A stretch of 64,000 nt of DNA from Anaerolineaceae bacterium (GTDB lineage Bacteria; Chloroflexota; Anaerolineae; Aggregatilineales; Phototrophicaceae). Position 1 is the first letter of the stretch. The number at the start of each line of letters is the position of its first letter. Location: NCBI GenBank assembly GCA_020634115.1, contig JACKCH010000010.1, positions 124,001 to 188,000 on the forward strand, in the 5' to 3' direction. The notes beneath the pieces were generated by a model. It was given only the letters and a program-made list of their open reading frames with translations, did not search any database and had not been told where the DNA came from. The translations under genes and the position numbers were made by a program. This document shows positions 51,975 to 60,413 of this stretch, piece after piece.

Positions 51975-52385
51975 ATGACAGATCGCTTTCTTGGCACGTG
52001 GGAGATGTTGCCAGAGCACAACAAGTATGAGAAAGGAGAGCCACCGCAGTCAGGGTTATATGTCATTGCCCAGTCGGGAATCGGATATAAGATCACTATG
52101 AAATGGCGAACCGCAGCCGGGCAGGATATGGAGATGGCCTATGATAGCATCCCGGATGGACAACTCTATCCGACTGATCCGGCAACAGGCGTAGACAGTA
52201 TGTCGATGACCCGGGTTAGTGATCGCCAACTCGACTCGGACGCCAGAAAAGGGGATGTCGTTGTGGCCTATGCAACCCGTATCCTTTCGGATGATGGAGA
52301 TCAAATGACGGTGAAACAATCTGGCAAAACCCCGGAGGGACATGAGTTTACCAACACCTCCCTCTATGTCAGGCGTGCCGACTAG
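51975..52385 (+). CDS. Lipocalin-like protein
   Basis: 136 residues, ATG at 51975 with GAGGAG 6 bases upstream. The pattern FLGTWEMLPEHNKYEKGEPP, then YKITMKWRTAAGQDMEM, VVVAYATRILSDDGDQMTVK and a last strand TNTSLYVRRAD suggests a lipocalin/calycin-like small barrel, with the GTW motif near the N-terminus. It may bind a small hydrophobic ligand. Cytoplasmic, no signal peptide. Confidence 0.65.
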   Translation: MTDRFLGTWEMLPEHNKYEKGEPPQSGLYVIAQSGIGYKITMKWRTAAGQDMEMAYDSIPDGQLYPTDPATGVDSMSMTRVSDRQLDSDARKGDVVVAYATRILSDDGDQMTVKQSGKTPEGHEFTNTSLYVRRAD

Positions 52386-52458
52386 ATTAGTCGGTTATTA
52401 TTTTCCCTATCTTGGTCAAACAAATAACCCACCGTAGTCGGTGGGGTGCAGATGTCTC

Positions 52459-52572
52459 TCAAGAGAATGGAGCCGCAGCGGAAACAGTGACCGTAACCGC
52501 TGCGGGTATTGAAGCCGAACGAGGGATGACTATCGTCATGATGATGGTGTGCCGGGTAGAGGCAATTTCCAT
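52459..52572 (-). pseudogene. Short relic of the unrecognised small protein family
   Basis: A 37-codon frame (MEIASTRHTIIMTIVIP, then SIPAAVTVTVSAAAPFS). It keeps the TII-T--VP and VTVTV spacing of the paralogues at 50877 and 51648 but loses the LAHIR-FHY part. Probably a truncated relic. The longer His-rich frame on the same strand (52382-52600) looks like a shadow. Confidence 0.4.
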
Positions 52573-52749
52573 CTATCATGGATTTATGCACATCCCTCAT
52601 TCAAATCCCGCTTATTGTGCCGTTCCGTACCACAATTCCCCACACGGCACTATCTTTTCCGCCGTGAATGCGTAAACTATCTGCAAAACATTCCTCGTGG
52701 AATAAGTCAATCCGATAAGAACTAAGAGATGTGCGTGAGGATTCAGCCC

Positions 52750-53955
52750 ATGACAGCACCCATACCCCCAACCGACCCGATTATGCAGTATGAAGCCGAC
52801 CATGTAGTTCAAACCTACAAACGCGCCCCGTTTGTGCTGTCACACGGCGCGGGCGTCACGCTTTATGACACCGAGGGCAACGCCTACCTGGATTGGGTCG
52901 CCGGAATCGCCGTCAATGCCCTGGGCTATGGCGACCCGGAACTGACCGAGACCATTCAGAATGCCGCTGCCGGGTTGATCCATGTCAGCAACCTGTACCA
53001 CACCGCGCCACAGGCCGTACTCGCCAAAAACCTGTGCGAACGTTCCTTTGCGGATCGCGTGTTCTTCTGCAACAGCGGGACGGAGGCCGTTGAAGGCGCG
53101 ATCAAATTCGCTCGTAAAGTCGCCTACGAAAATGGCCGGGTGAATAAAACTGAGATTGTCACCTTCACGAACGCCTTTCATGGACGCAGCATGGGGGCGC
53201 TGGCCCTCACGCCCCGCGATAAATACCAGAAACCGTTCAAGCCGCTCATGCCGGGCGCGAAACTGGCCGAGTACAACAACCTGGAAAGCGCCCGCGCCGC
53301 GATTGACCAGAATACCGCTGCCGTGATTATCGAGCCGGTACAGGGCGAGGGCGGTATCCACCCTGCCACCACCGAATTTCTGCGCGGCCTGCGCGAACTA
53401 TGCGACCAGCACGAAGCGCTGCTGATCTTTGACGAGATTCAGTGCGGCGTGGGACGTACCGGGACATTGTGGGCGCACGAGTTCAGCGGCGTCACGCCCG
53501 ACATCATGACTTTAGCGAAGCCGCTGGCGGGCGGCTTGCCCATCGGCGCGATTCTGCTGACCGAAGCGGTTGCCAGTGCCATGCACCCCGGCGAACACGG
53601 CACGACCTTTGCCGGTGGCCCGCTGGTGACGAGCGTGGCGAACGTTGTCCTCGACCGGATCAGCCAACCGGCGTTTCTGGCGCATGTACGGGAAGTGGGC
53701 GATTACCTGGTCGAACGCCTTTCCGAGATCAACAGCCCGCTCATTAAAGATGTGCGCGGGCGCGGCCTGATGGTCGGCCTTGAACTCACGGTGGAAGTCG
53801 CGCCGCTGGTCGAAGCAGGCTATCAGAACGGCCTGATTCTGGTCAACGCCGGGACGCATGTCCTCCGGTTTGTGCCGCCGCTGATCGTGGAAAAAGGGCA
53901 TGTGGATACGTTGGTTGAAAAACTGACGGCGCTGCTGGCCGCCTACGAGGAGTAA
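52750..53955 (+). CDS. argD: Acetylornithine aminotransferase (class III PLP)
   Basis: 401 residues from the ATG at 52750, preceded by GAGGA about 9 bases upstream; an ATG at 52729 also fits. Class III fold: GVTLYDTEGNAYLDWVAGIAVN, FCNSGTEAVEGAIKFARK, FTNAFHGRSMGALALT, EPVQGEGGIHPAT, LIFDEIQCGVGRTGTLWAHE and the PLP Lys in TLAKPLAGGLPIGA. It converts N-acetylglutamate semialdehyde to N-acetylornithine, the fourth arginine step, or the lysine analogue. It is followed 2 bases later by argJ. No argB, argC or argF is in the window. Confidence 0.93.
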   Translation: MTAPIPPTDPIMQYEADHVVQTYKRAPFVLSHGAGVTLYDTEGNAYLDWVAGIAVNALGYGDPELTETIQNAAAGLIHVSNLYHTAPQAVLAKNLCERSFADRVFFCNSGTEAVEGAIKFARKVAYENGRVNKTEIVTFTNAFHGRSMGALALTPRDKYQKPFKPLMPGAKLAEYNNLESARAAIDQNTAAVIIEPVQGEGGIHPATTEFLRGLRELCDQHEALLIFDEIQCGVGRTGTLWAHEFSGVTPDIMTLAKPLAGGLPIGAILLTEAVASAMHPGEHGTTFAGGPLVTSVANVVLDRISQPAFLAHVREVGDYLVERLSEINSPLIKDVRGRGLMVGLELTVEVAPLVEAGYQNGLILVNAGTHVLRFVPPLIVEKGHVDTLVEKLTALLAAYEE

Positions 53956-53957
53956 TC

Positions 53958-55181
53958 ATGCCAAACATTCAAACCACTATTCCCTCCATCCCCGGATTTC
54001 GTGTCGCTGGGGTGCGTGCCGGTATCAAGAAGAATGGCAATCTGGATTTTGCGCTTATCGTGAGCGATTCACCCGGCACTGCTGCCGGGGTATTCACCAC
54101 CAATCAGGTGAAAGCCGCTTCCGTGACCCATAACATGGCGCTGATCGCCGGAAATGCGAGTCGTATCCGGGCGGTGGCGGTCAATTCGGGCTGTGCCAAC
54201 GCCTGTACCGGGCAGCAGGGCATGGATAACGTCCACCAGACGGCGCGTTGGGTCGCGGAACACATCGACTGTGCCGAGGACGAGGTGCTGGTGATGTCTA
54301 CCGGCGTGATTGGGACACAGCTCCCGATGGACAAGATCAAGCGCGGGATTGAACTGGCGACGGACGCGCTCGACCCTTCCAACTGGGAAGCCGCCGCCCG
54401 CGCCATCATGACCACCGATACCCGCCCGAAGATGGTTGCCGCCACGCTGGAAGCCGCCAACGGCAAGCCGTACACCGTCGCTGGAATTGCCAAAGGGTCG
54501 GGGATGATTGCGCCCAACATGGCAACTATGCTGAGTGTGATGGTCGCCAACGCGCCTTACGCCGGGGCGTTAGGGTCGCTGCTGCGGACGGCTGCCGACG
54601 AGACGTTTAACCGGATTGTGGTAGACGGTGACATGAGTACCAATGATACCGTGCTGCTGCTGGTGAATAACGAGTCGGGCGCGGTAGAGCCGCCAGTCGG
54701 CCAGTACCCCGACGCGGTGCGGGCCGTTAGCCGCCAATTGGCACAGGACATCGTGCGCGATGGCGAAGGCGTGACCAAGTTCATCACCCTGTACATCACC
54801 GGTGCGCCGGATTCCGAATCCGCCCGCCATATTGCCCATACGATTGCAACTTCGGCGCTGGTCAAAACCGCTTTTTACGGGAACGATGCCAATTGGGGAC
54901 GTATCATCGCCGCCGCCGGACGGGCTGGAATCCCCCTCGACCCGGAACGCATGACGCTGCGGTTCATCCCCGGCGAGTCGCTGGAACGGATGGATGAGTC
55001 GGTGCTGCTGTTTGCGAACGGGATGCCCACTGACTACCGGGAGGCAGACGCCAGCGCGATTATCCGCCAGCCGTCGGTGCTGGCCTGGCTGGACTGCGGC
55101 GCGGGGGACGGCGCGGCCACCGTCTGGACGTGTGACCTGAGCCACGATTACGTTTCGATCAACGCGGAGTACCGGACGTAG
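53958..55181 (+). CDS. argJ: Glutamate N-acetyltransferase / amino-acid acetyltransferase ArgJ
   Basis: 407 residues. ArgJ is made as one chain that cuts itself before a Thr in KGSGMIAPNMATML; that motif is present. Other blocks: AVNSGCANACTGQQG, VMSTGVIGTQLPMDKI, VVDGDMSTNDTVLLLVN, and the C-terminal NDANWGRIIAAAGRAG. It recycles the acetyl group from N-acetylornithine to glutamate (and may use acetyl-CoA). ATG is 2 bases after the argD stop, so the two genes form a unit. A hairpin at 55202-55223 follows. Confidence 0.95.
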   Translation: MPNIQTTIPSIPGFRVAGVRAGIKKNGNLDFALIVSDSPGTAAGVFTTNQVKAASVTHNMALIAGNASRIRAVAVNSGCANACTGQQGMDNVHQTARWVAEHIDCAEDEVLVMSTGVIGTQLPMDKIKRGIELATDALDPSNWEAAARAIMTTDTRPKMVAATLEAANGKPYTVAGIAKGSGMIAPNMATMLSVMVANAPYAGALGSLLRTAADETFNRIVVDGDMSTNDTVLLLVNNESGAVEPPVGQYPDAVRAVSRQLAQDIVRDGEGVTKFITLYITGAPDSESARHIAHTIATSALVKTAFYGNDANWGRIIAAAGRAGIPLDPERMTLRFIPGESLERMDESVLLFANGMPTDYREADASAIIRQPSVLAWLDCGAGDGAATVWTCDLSHDYVSINAEYRT

Positions 55182-55201
55182 GGTTTTTCTGAGCATGAAC
55201 A

Positions 55202-55223
55202 GGGACGCAGTGTCTTGCGTCCC
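55202..55223. terminator. Hairpin between convergent argJ and TIR-HEAT genes
   Basis: GGGACGCA-N6-TGCGTCCC, a perfect 8-bp stem, sequence like the GTAGGG family. No T run, but the position between convergent genes fits a terminator. Confidence 0.5.
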
Positions 55224-55243
55224 CTGATTGCCCCGGTAGATTA

Positions 55244-56596
55244 TCAGTCTGACAATTCGGTAGGCAATCCTCGTCTTTTGAGGTCTGCCCTAAGGTCTGG
55301 TCGATCTTTTCTCTGCAAAATTCTTTGTAGTAGTTTTAATGACCTATCACATCTTCGATATTTATTGCCCTTGCCAATGAATGCCGTATTGTCTAATTCT
55401 TCTACAAAAAATGGAATGATAGCGTCATCTGCAATAACACTATCAAATTGAAATAAATACATGGCGACATGATAAGCCACAGGTAAGTTGTCATCATTTG
55501 GAATATCTGAATCAGTTAGCATCTTTATGAGATAGGGAATTGCGTCTGTGATTTTTCTATCCCCCAAAATCCTTGAAGCATAGTAACGGATGAATGCATC
55601 ACTATCATTCAAAGCGGCTATCAGAGCGTGGATTATCACATTGACATTGACCTTTTCCAATTCCAACATTCTCTCAAAAAACCAAATTACACGCCTTCTT
55701 GTATAAGCATTGATGTCATTTTTCAATAATTCGATCATAGTGGGTATTGTGGGATTTCCTATGTTTAAGAGAATCCTTTGTGATCTATCTCCAATAGCTG
55801 TGTTTTCATTATCACACCATGTTGTAATCAGATAGGGTACAGCATCTATCCCTATCTGAGTGAGAATGGTTTCTAGTTTCATTTTGACTAAATCTGTCTC
55901 TTTGCTAATTCCCAACACGTTATCAGCGTGTTGAAGGGATTCAATAAGAGGGGAAATAATCTGAGCAGCACTATCGGGATGATTTTTCACTATCTCAATT
56001 GGGGACTTAACTCTCACGTCTAACTGTAAATGATTGTGGGCAGCGGCTATCAACGCTTCCAATGCAGTCGCGTGACTGTTCTGGGCGAGATTTCTGATTG
56101 CTGATGTTCTTATTTCAATGTCTTTATCATCTAAATCACGGATTGAACCTTGCACTATTCGAGGGGCATTTCGGGGGATAGGTATAGACTGACCGCTGCG
56201 TAATTTAGTGAGTTCACTTTGTAATTTCTCCAGTTCCTTTTCCCGGTTTTTGCGCTGGGTAAAGTCCAGAGTTTGAAACTCTAGCAGTTTTTCATGTATT
56301 TCAGCTTCTTCAAATTTGAGTGGGAAGATTGGTTTATCAAGAAGCAAAGCGTAAACCCACTCATATGTCACCCATTGTGACTGTAGTGATTCCTTTGTGA
56401 GAATAACAACAATTGCGATTGACTCTTCTATAGCCTCGTCAATTTTGGGTTTCCATTTTGCGCCGGGTGGTATATGTTCTGGGGCTATCCAAACATCTAG
56501 CCCTACCTCTTGAATGGCCTCAATGACTCTATCAGCTAAATCCCGATTTTCAGTCTTATGAGAAACAAAAACGGCAGGGCTTGTTGTTTGTTCCAT
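55244..56596 (-). CDS. TIR domain protein with HEAT-like repeats
   Basis: 450 residues. The N-terminal TIR domain runs to about residue 120: AVFVSHKTENRDLADRVIEA, VGLDVWIAPEHIPPGAKWKP, IDEAIEESIAIVVILTKESL, and WVTYEWVYALLL, where Glu79 sits at the place of the catalytic Glu of NAD-hydrolysing TIRs. The rest holds HEAT-like helix pairs: IEIRTSAIRNLAQNSHATAL, RRRVIWFFERMLELEKVNVN and AFIRYYASRILGDRKITDAI. More AT-rich than its neighbours. ATG directly abuts the deoC stop (TAGATG). The layout suggests a TIR effector that senses partners through HEAT repeats, as in some defence systems; this is inference. Confidence 0.82.
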   Translation of the reverse strand: MEQTTSPAVFVSHKTENRDLADRVIEAIQEVGLDVWIAPEHIPPGAKWKPKIDEAIEESIAIVVILTKESLQSQWVTYEWVYALLLDKPIFPLKFEEAEIHEKLLEFQTLDFTQRKNREKELEKLQSELTKLRSGQSIPIPRNAPRIVQGSIRDLDDKDIEIRTSAIRNLAQNSHATALEALIAAAHNHLQLDVRVKSPIEIVKNHPDSAAQIISPLIESLQHADNVLGISKETDLVKMKLETILTQIGIDAVPYLITTWCDNENTAIGDRSQRILLNIGNPTIPTMIELLKNDINAYTRRRVIWFFERMLELEKVNVNVIIHALIAALNDSDAFIRYYASRILGDRKITDAIPYLIKMLTDSDIPNDDNLPVAYHVAMYLFQFDSVIADDAIIPFFVEELDNTAFIGKGNKYRRCDRSLKLLQRILQRKDRPDLRADLKRRGLPTELSD

Positions 56597-57517
56597 CTAA
56601 TACCCCTTGCCGCCGCCGTCCACTTTCTCGCCGCGTTCGGCTTTGGCGATCATCACCCCCGCGCTGGCCCCGATGCGCGTCGCCCCGGCTTTCACCATCG
56701 CCTGGGCGTCCTGGTAGTTGCGCACGCCGCCGGAAGCCTTCACGCCAATATCCGGCCCAACCACCTTGCGCATGAGCGCTATATCATTCACCGTCGCGCC
56801 GCCGCCACCAAACCCGGTGCTGGTCTTGACGAAATTCGCCCCGGCCATCTTGGCTACCTGGCAGGCGACCACTTTTTCCTCGTCGGTCAGCTTCGACGTT
56901 TCCAGAATCACTTTGCAGATCACGTTATGCGCGTGGCAGGTTTTCACAACGGTGGAAATGTCGTGGTGCAGCGCCTTGATGTCATTGCTCTTGAGCGCCC
57001 CGATGTTCAGCACCATGTCCACTTCCGTCGCGCCGTTCTGGATGGCAAGCTGCGCTTCATAGGCCTTCACTTCCGCCGGGGACGCGCCTAACGGGAAGCC
57101 CACCACCGTACACACTGCCACATCGCTGCCCTTCAACAGGTCGGCGCACAGCGGCACATAGGCGCTGTTGATGCACACCGACGCGAAATGATACTCCCGC
57201 GCTTCGCTGCACAACTGGCGGATTTCCCCGGCGGTGGCATCCGGCTTGAGCAGAGTATGGTCAATCAGCCGGGCGATGCTCAGATCGCGGGGGATATAGC
57301 CCAGGCTGGAGGTGATGCGCCCCGCGCCATTGGCAACCACCTGCTTCACCCGGTCACTGCAATCGCGCACACAGCGCCCATCCGGGCAGTTGCAACTACT
57401 GCCGGGCGATGACGCGCCCGGGGCGGCGCTCCCGCCAGTGGTCAGCTTCTCCACTACCTGTTGGGTGATCTGGTTCACCAGTTGGTCAAATTCACGGGGA
57501 TTCATTCGGTTCGACAT
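56597..57517 (-). CDS. deoC: Deoxyribose-phosphate aldolase with N-terminal extension
   Basis: 306 residues, longer than the typical 220-260. The aldolase TIM barrel starts near 80 ([20 protein letters not shown]) and carries [37 protein letters not shown], the Schiff-base Lys in [14 protein letters not shown] and [11 protein letters not shown]. It splits 2-deoxyribose-5-phosphate to acetaldehyde and glyceraldehyde-3-phosphate. The first 25 residues ([20 protein letters not shown]) form an amphipathic helix like encapsulation peptides of microcompartment cargo. [13 protein letters not shown] cluster follows. Shell proteins are absent from the window. Confidence 0.92.
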   Translation of the reverse strand: MSNRMNPREFDQLVNQITQQVVEKLTTGGSAAPGASSPGSSCNCPDGRCVRDCSDRVKQVVANGAGRITSSLGYIPRDLSIARLIDHTLLKPDATAGEIRQLCSEAREYHFASVCINSAYVPLCADLLKGSDVAVCTVVGFPLGASPAEVKAYEAQLAIQNGATEVDMVLNIGALKSNDIKALHHDISTVVKTCHAHNVICKVILETSKLTDEEKVVACQVAKMAGANFVKTSTGFGGGGATVNDIALMRKVVGPDIGVKASGGVRNYQDAQAMVKAGATRIGASAGVMIAKAERGEKVDGGGKGY

Positions 57518-57613
57518 GGGTTTCTCTCTACATCAGGATGATGTTTTTCATTATACCCGAGTTGGCCGCGATATGGCATATACGCCTGCGGGTGACAGAA
57601 AGGCAGCCGCCCC

Positions 57614-59341
57614 TTATGCCCGAATCTCCACCACCACGCCGTTTTCCGCCCAGTTGTAAAGCTGCGCCACGTTGGTATCGCTCAACATGATACAGCCATA
57701 CGTCACTTTCGATCCCAGGTTACTCGTCCATAGAATTTGCCCGCCCCCGCGCGTCGGGAAGCCGTGAAACCCGTTCGTGAAATCCGCCCCCGGTATCGGG
57801 CGGTAGACTCCCATGAAATACGGCATCCACAGGTTCCAGTTTCCGGCGTAGGCGTTCGGCTCGTGCGAGATGATCTGGTAGATTCCCGGCCAGGTCGGGC
57901 TGTCGTTGATTCCCGTACTGGCGACCCAATCCCATTTCACCGCCCCGTTTTCATAGACCCAGACGTGCTGTTGGCTGATGCTCACCACAATCCGTTTATC
58001 CGGCACAGGTTCATAATCCAGGAAGTTATCCGCTGAGGGAATCGTGATCTGCTGGCCGGGATAGAGCGACCCCACGCCCGGATTGGATGCCTGTAACCAG
58101 GGGTACGGCACACCATAGTTCCAGGCGATGCTGATGATCGTCTCGCCCGCCTGGACCGTGTGCTGGGCGTCATGATGATAGACGCGCACCATCGCGGAGG
58201 TCTGCCCGGCACTCACCGCCGCCTGCACCGCCTCCACTGCCTCATCGGTGTGGATATACCGGCTCGCATCGAGTACCGCGCTGGCCTGCGCGGTGAGGTA
58301 GTCGTAAACCGGTGCAGGGCTGGCCGTCAGCGCCAGTCCCGTCGGTGAATCCGGGGCGGAATCCGCCGTCAGCCAGGCGCTCCATTGTTCCGGCGGCAGT
58401 GACCAGTAGACCGAGTCGCCCGTCACCGGGTCATAGATGCGCACATCAAACGGGTTCGCCAACAGGCGGCTGGCCGCCTCGACCATCGGTGTCGCGTCGG
58501 TCACGGTGGGGGAAACGGTCTGCATCACGAGTGTCAGTTCACCCTTTGCCAGTGTTGCTCCGGCATCCTGGCGCAGTTGGGCGACTGTCGCGCTCACATC
58601 CAGCACGCGCCCGTTAATCGGCTCTGTCGCTTCCACCCGGCCAGCGACCAGGCGCACCCCGGCGTTCACCGGCGCTTGCTCGAATGTCCCGGCGAACTCA
58701 CGCAGATTGGCCTCGGCGGTGCTTTCATCTACATGGATGACCGGAGGCACGTCCACCTGCCCAAAAATCCCGCGCAGCGCCGTACTGAACTGCCCCCGTC
58801 CCTGGTCATAGGCGACCTTGGCAGTGGCCTGTGCGTCCAGTGTAATGCCGAACATACCGGGATTAAACGCCCAGGTGCGCTCGCCATCACGTATCGTAAT
58901 CGTGTCCCACTGGGATTCCAGCGCGGTAACGGCTTCGGCCTGGGACATCCCGCCCACCGCGACTCCGGCGGCATGGACGCCCGGCAGAATCCCACCGGCA
59001 TAGACCAGCAGCAGCCCCAACAGGGCCGCGCCTATTGTCGCAATCATCATCACCACCACGCCAATCACCGGGGCGGCAATCCACCAGTTGATCCCCTGCT
59101 TACGGGTAGACCGCGCGCGGGGTGGCAGGCGACGCGCTCCAGGGGACACTTGGGGCCGGGGGGCAGCGTTCGCCGGGCGTCGTTGGGGTGGCATCATCGG
59201 GTGCGGGACGGCAGCCCGTTGGCGGACGCGAACCGGTTGAGTCCGCTGTGCCGGGCTACTGGAATAGCGATTGGGCGACATTGCAGGGTTAGACCTCGAT
59301 TTTAGGTTAGGATTTGGTTTAATGCGGATCGTTATGTTCAC
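57614..59341 (-). CDS. L,D-transpeptidase (YkuD) with VanW/PG-binding-like and LysM regions
   Basis: 575 residues. GTG at 59341, with a -10 TATAAT directly upstream; an ATG at 59281 is the alternative and gives 555 residues. A Pro/Arg-rich cytoplasmic part (SPGARRLPPRAR), one TM (WIAAPVIGVVVMMIATIG), then external regions. About 120-300 is a repeat-like PG_binding_4/VanW-type segment. LysM is near 430 (HTVQAGETIISIAWNYGV). YkuD is at the end: RIVVSISQQHVWVYENG, HGFPTRGGG, and SKVTYGCIMLSDTN with the catalytic Cys; the usual SHGC reads TYGC. It would cross-link peptidoglycan or attach lipoproteins to it. Confidence 0.88.
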   Translation of the reverse strand: MNITIRIKPNPNLKSRSNPAMSPNRYSSSPAQRTQPVRVRQRAAVPHPMMPPQRRPANAAPRPQVSPGARRLPPRARSTRKQGINWWIAAPVIGVVVMMIATIGAALLGLLLVYAGGILPGVHAAGVAVGGMSQAEAVTALESQWDTITIRDGERTWAFNPGMFGITLDAQATAKVAYDQGRGQFSTALRGIFGQVDVPPVIHVDESTAEANLREFAGTFEQAPVNAGVRLVAGRVEATEPINGRVLDVSATVAQLRQDAGATLAKGELTLVMQTVSPTVTDATPMVEAASRLLANPFDVRIYDPVTGDSVYWSLPPEQWSAWLTADSAPDSPTGLALTASPAPVYDYLTAQASAVLDASRYIHTDEAVEAVQAAVSAGQTSAMVRVYHHDAQHTVQAGETIISIAWNYGVPYPWLQASNPGVGSLYPGQQITIPSADNFLDYEPVPDKRIVVSISQQHVWVYENGAVKWDWVASTGINDSPTWPGIYQIISHEPNAYAGNWNLWMPYFMGVYRPIPGADFTNGFHGFPTRGGGQILWTSNLGSKVTYGCIMLSDTNVAQLYNWAENGVVVEIRA

Positions 59342-59346
59342 TATCT

Positions 59347-59352
59347 ATTATA
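59347..59352 (-). promoter_or_regulatory. Candidate -10 (TATAAT) giving a leaderless transpeptidase mRNA
   Basis: On the minus strand, TATAAT ends 5 bases before the GTG at 59341-59339. A normal start of transcription about 6-7 bases after the -10 would place it at the start codon, so the mRNA could be leaderless. No -35 is recognisable. Confidence 0.4.
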
Positions 59353-59419
59353 CGAGGGAATATCATGTTGCGTTCGGCGCTGGATGGTCAGCGTGGGGCA
59401 ATCGTCAGATTGTGTGACT

Positions 59420-60265
59420 CTATTTCTGTTCGTTATAACTCAGGTACGTGGCTTTCCGGTAGTCGTCAATCGCGCCAGGGATGTCATTAATCTGCTGGCG
59501 GATATCCGCTCGGTTACGATATGCCAGGGAGAAATTCGGATCGAATTGGATTGCCTGGCTGTAATCCGCCATCGCGTGCGCTATATCACCCAGACGGTGG
59601 TAAGCGTTGCCCCGATTGTTGTAAGCGACGGCGAGGTCGGGTACGAGTTCGATGACGCGCGTATAGTCTGCAATCGCCTCCTGCAACTTGTTCTGGAAAG
59701 CATAGGTAATACCCCGATTGTATAAGGCGTAATCATCCTGTGGATTGCAGCGAAGAGCCTGCGAGTAGTCGGCGATGGCCTCATCCATCAATCCCTGGTC
59801 GGCGTGCAGATTCCCACGCTCATTATAGAGATTCGGATCATCGGGGAAATGCCGCAATACCTCCGTTAGATCGGCTGTTGCCCCCTCCAGGTCACCCATT
59901 TGACCGCGCACATAACCACGACTGCGGTAGGCATCCACATAAGCGGCATCTTTTTGAATCGCGGTGTCATAATCAGTCAGCGCCGTATTATGGTGGCCGA
60001 GCGCCTCGTAAGACATCCCGCGCATGTGGAAAAGCCAGGGCAGGATATGTTGAGCTGGTCTGAGGCGCAGTGCATCGGTATAGTCGCTGATAGCACCGAC
60101 ATAATCTCCACGAAATTGATTTGCCGCTCCCCGGTTGAGGAACGCATCCAGATAATGCGGATCATATTGAATTGCCTGAGCAAAACAGGTGATAGCAATA
60201 TCCAACTCGTCTTGTTCCCACCAGGTCAAGCCCTGCTCAAAAAAATATTCCGCCCAGTTTGGCAC
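59420..60265 (-). CDS. Tetratricopeptide repeat protein
   Basis: 281 residues made of about seven TPRs of 34 residues, with the W-L-G-Y-A-F-A-P spacing: LDIAITCFAQAIQYDPHYLD, ALTDYDTAIQKDAAYVDAYR, AIADYSQALRCNPQDDYAL, AIADYTRVIELVPDLAVAY and AMADYSQAIQFDPNFSLAY. Cytoplasmic, no signal. TPR arrays bind partner proteins. Not linked to a neighbour: the transpeptidase gene starts 78 bases downstream on the same strand. Confidence 0.9.
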   Translation of the reverse strand: MPNWAEYFFEQGLTWWEQDELDIAITCFAQAIQYDPHYLDAFLNRGAANQFRGDYVGAISDYTDALRLRPAQHILPWLFHMRGMSYEALGHHNTALTDYDTAIQKDAAYVDAYRSRGYVRGQMGDLEGATADLTEVLRHFPDDPNLYNERGNLHADQGLMDEAIADYSQALRCNPQDDYALYNRGITYAFQNKLQEAIADYTRVIELVPDLAVAYNNRGNAYHRLGDIAHAMADYSQAIQFDPNFSLAYRNRADIRQQINDIPGAIDDYRKATYLSYNEQK

Positions 60266-60413
60266 GACATCCCGCCTATCTGTTTAACGATACTTCTATT
60301 ATGCAGCAAGTAGGCCTTTCATTGAATTTAGATTTTGGGGATGTATACCGAAAAATGTCTGAAGAAGCTACAATGACACTCATGTTTATTGAGCTAAAAG
60401 AGGCAATCGTATC

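Larger units (their letters stand above)
50825..52635. repeat. Pair of 48-bp direct repeats (50825-50872 and 52588-52635)
   Basis: The two copies share GCACA-C-CC-CATTCAAATCCC, then CTTATTGTGC-GTTCCGTACC and ACAA, with about 90% identity. The first copy follows the end of the frameshifted small gene at 50877, the second precedes the shortest relative (52459-52572). They may mark the ends of a duplicated or recombined segment. The sequence between them also holds two plus-strand genes. Confidence 0.6.

Noticed and set aside
52382..52600. His-rich minus-strand frame (MRDVHKSMIDGN)
   Set aside because: Shadow of the shorter paralogue-like frame at 52459-52572; composition is not protein-like.
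52612..52812. 66-codon minus-strand frame ending in ELWYGTAQ
   Set aside because: It covers the argD start in reverse and its end comes only from the 48-bp repeat.
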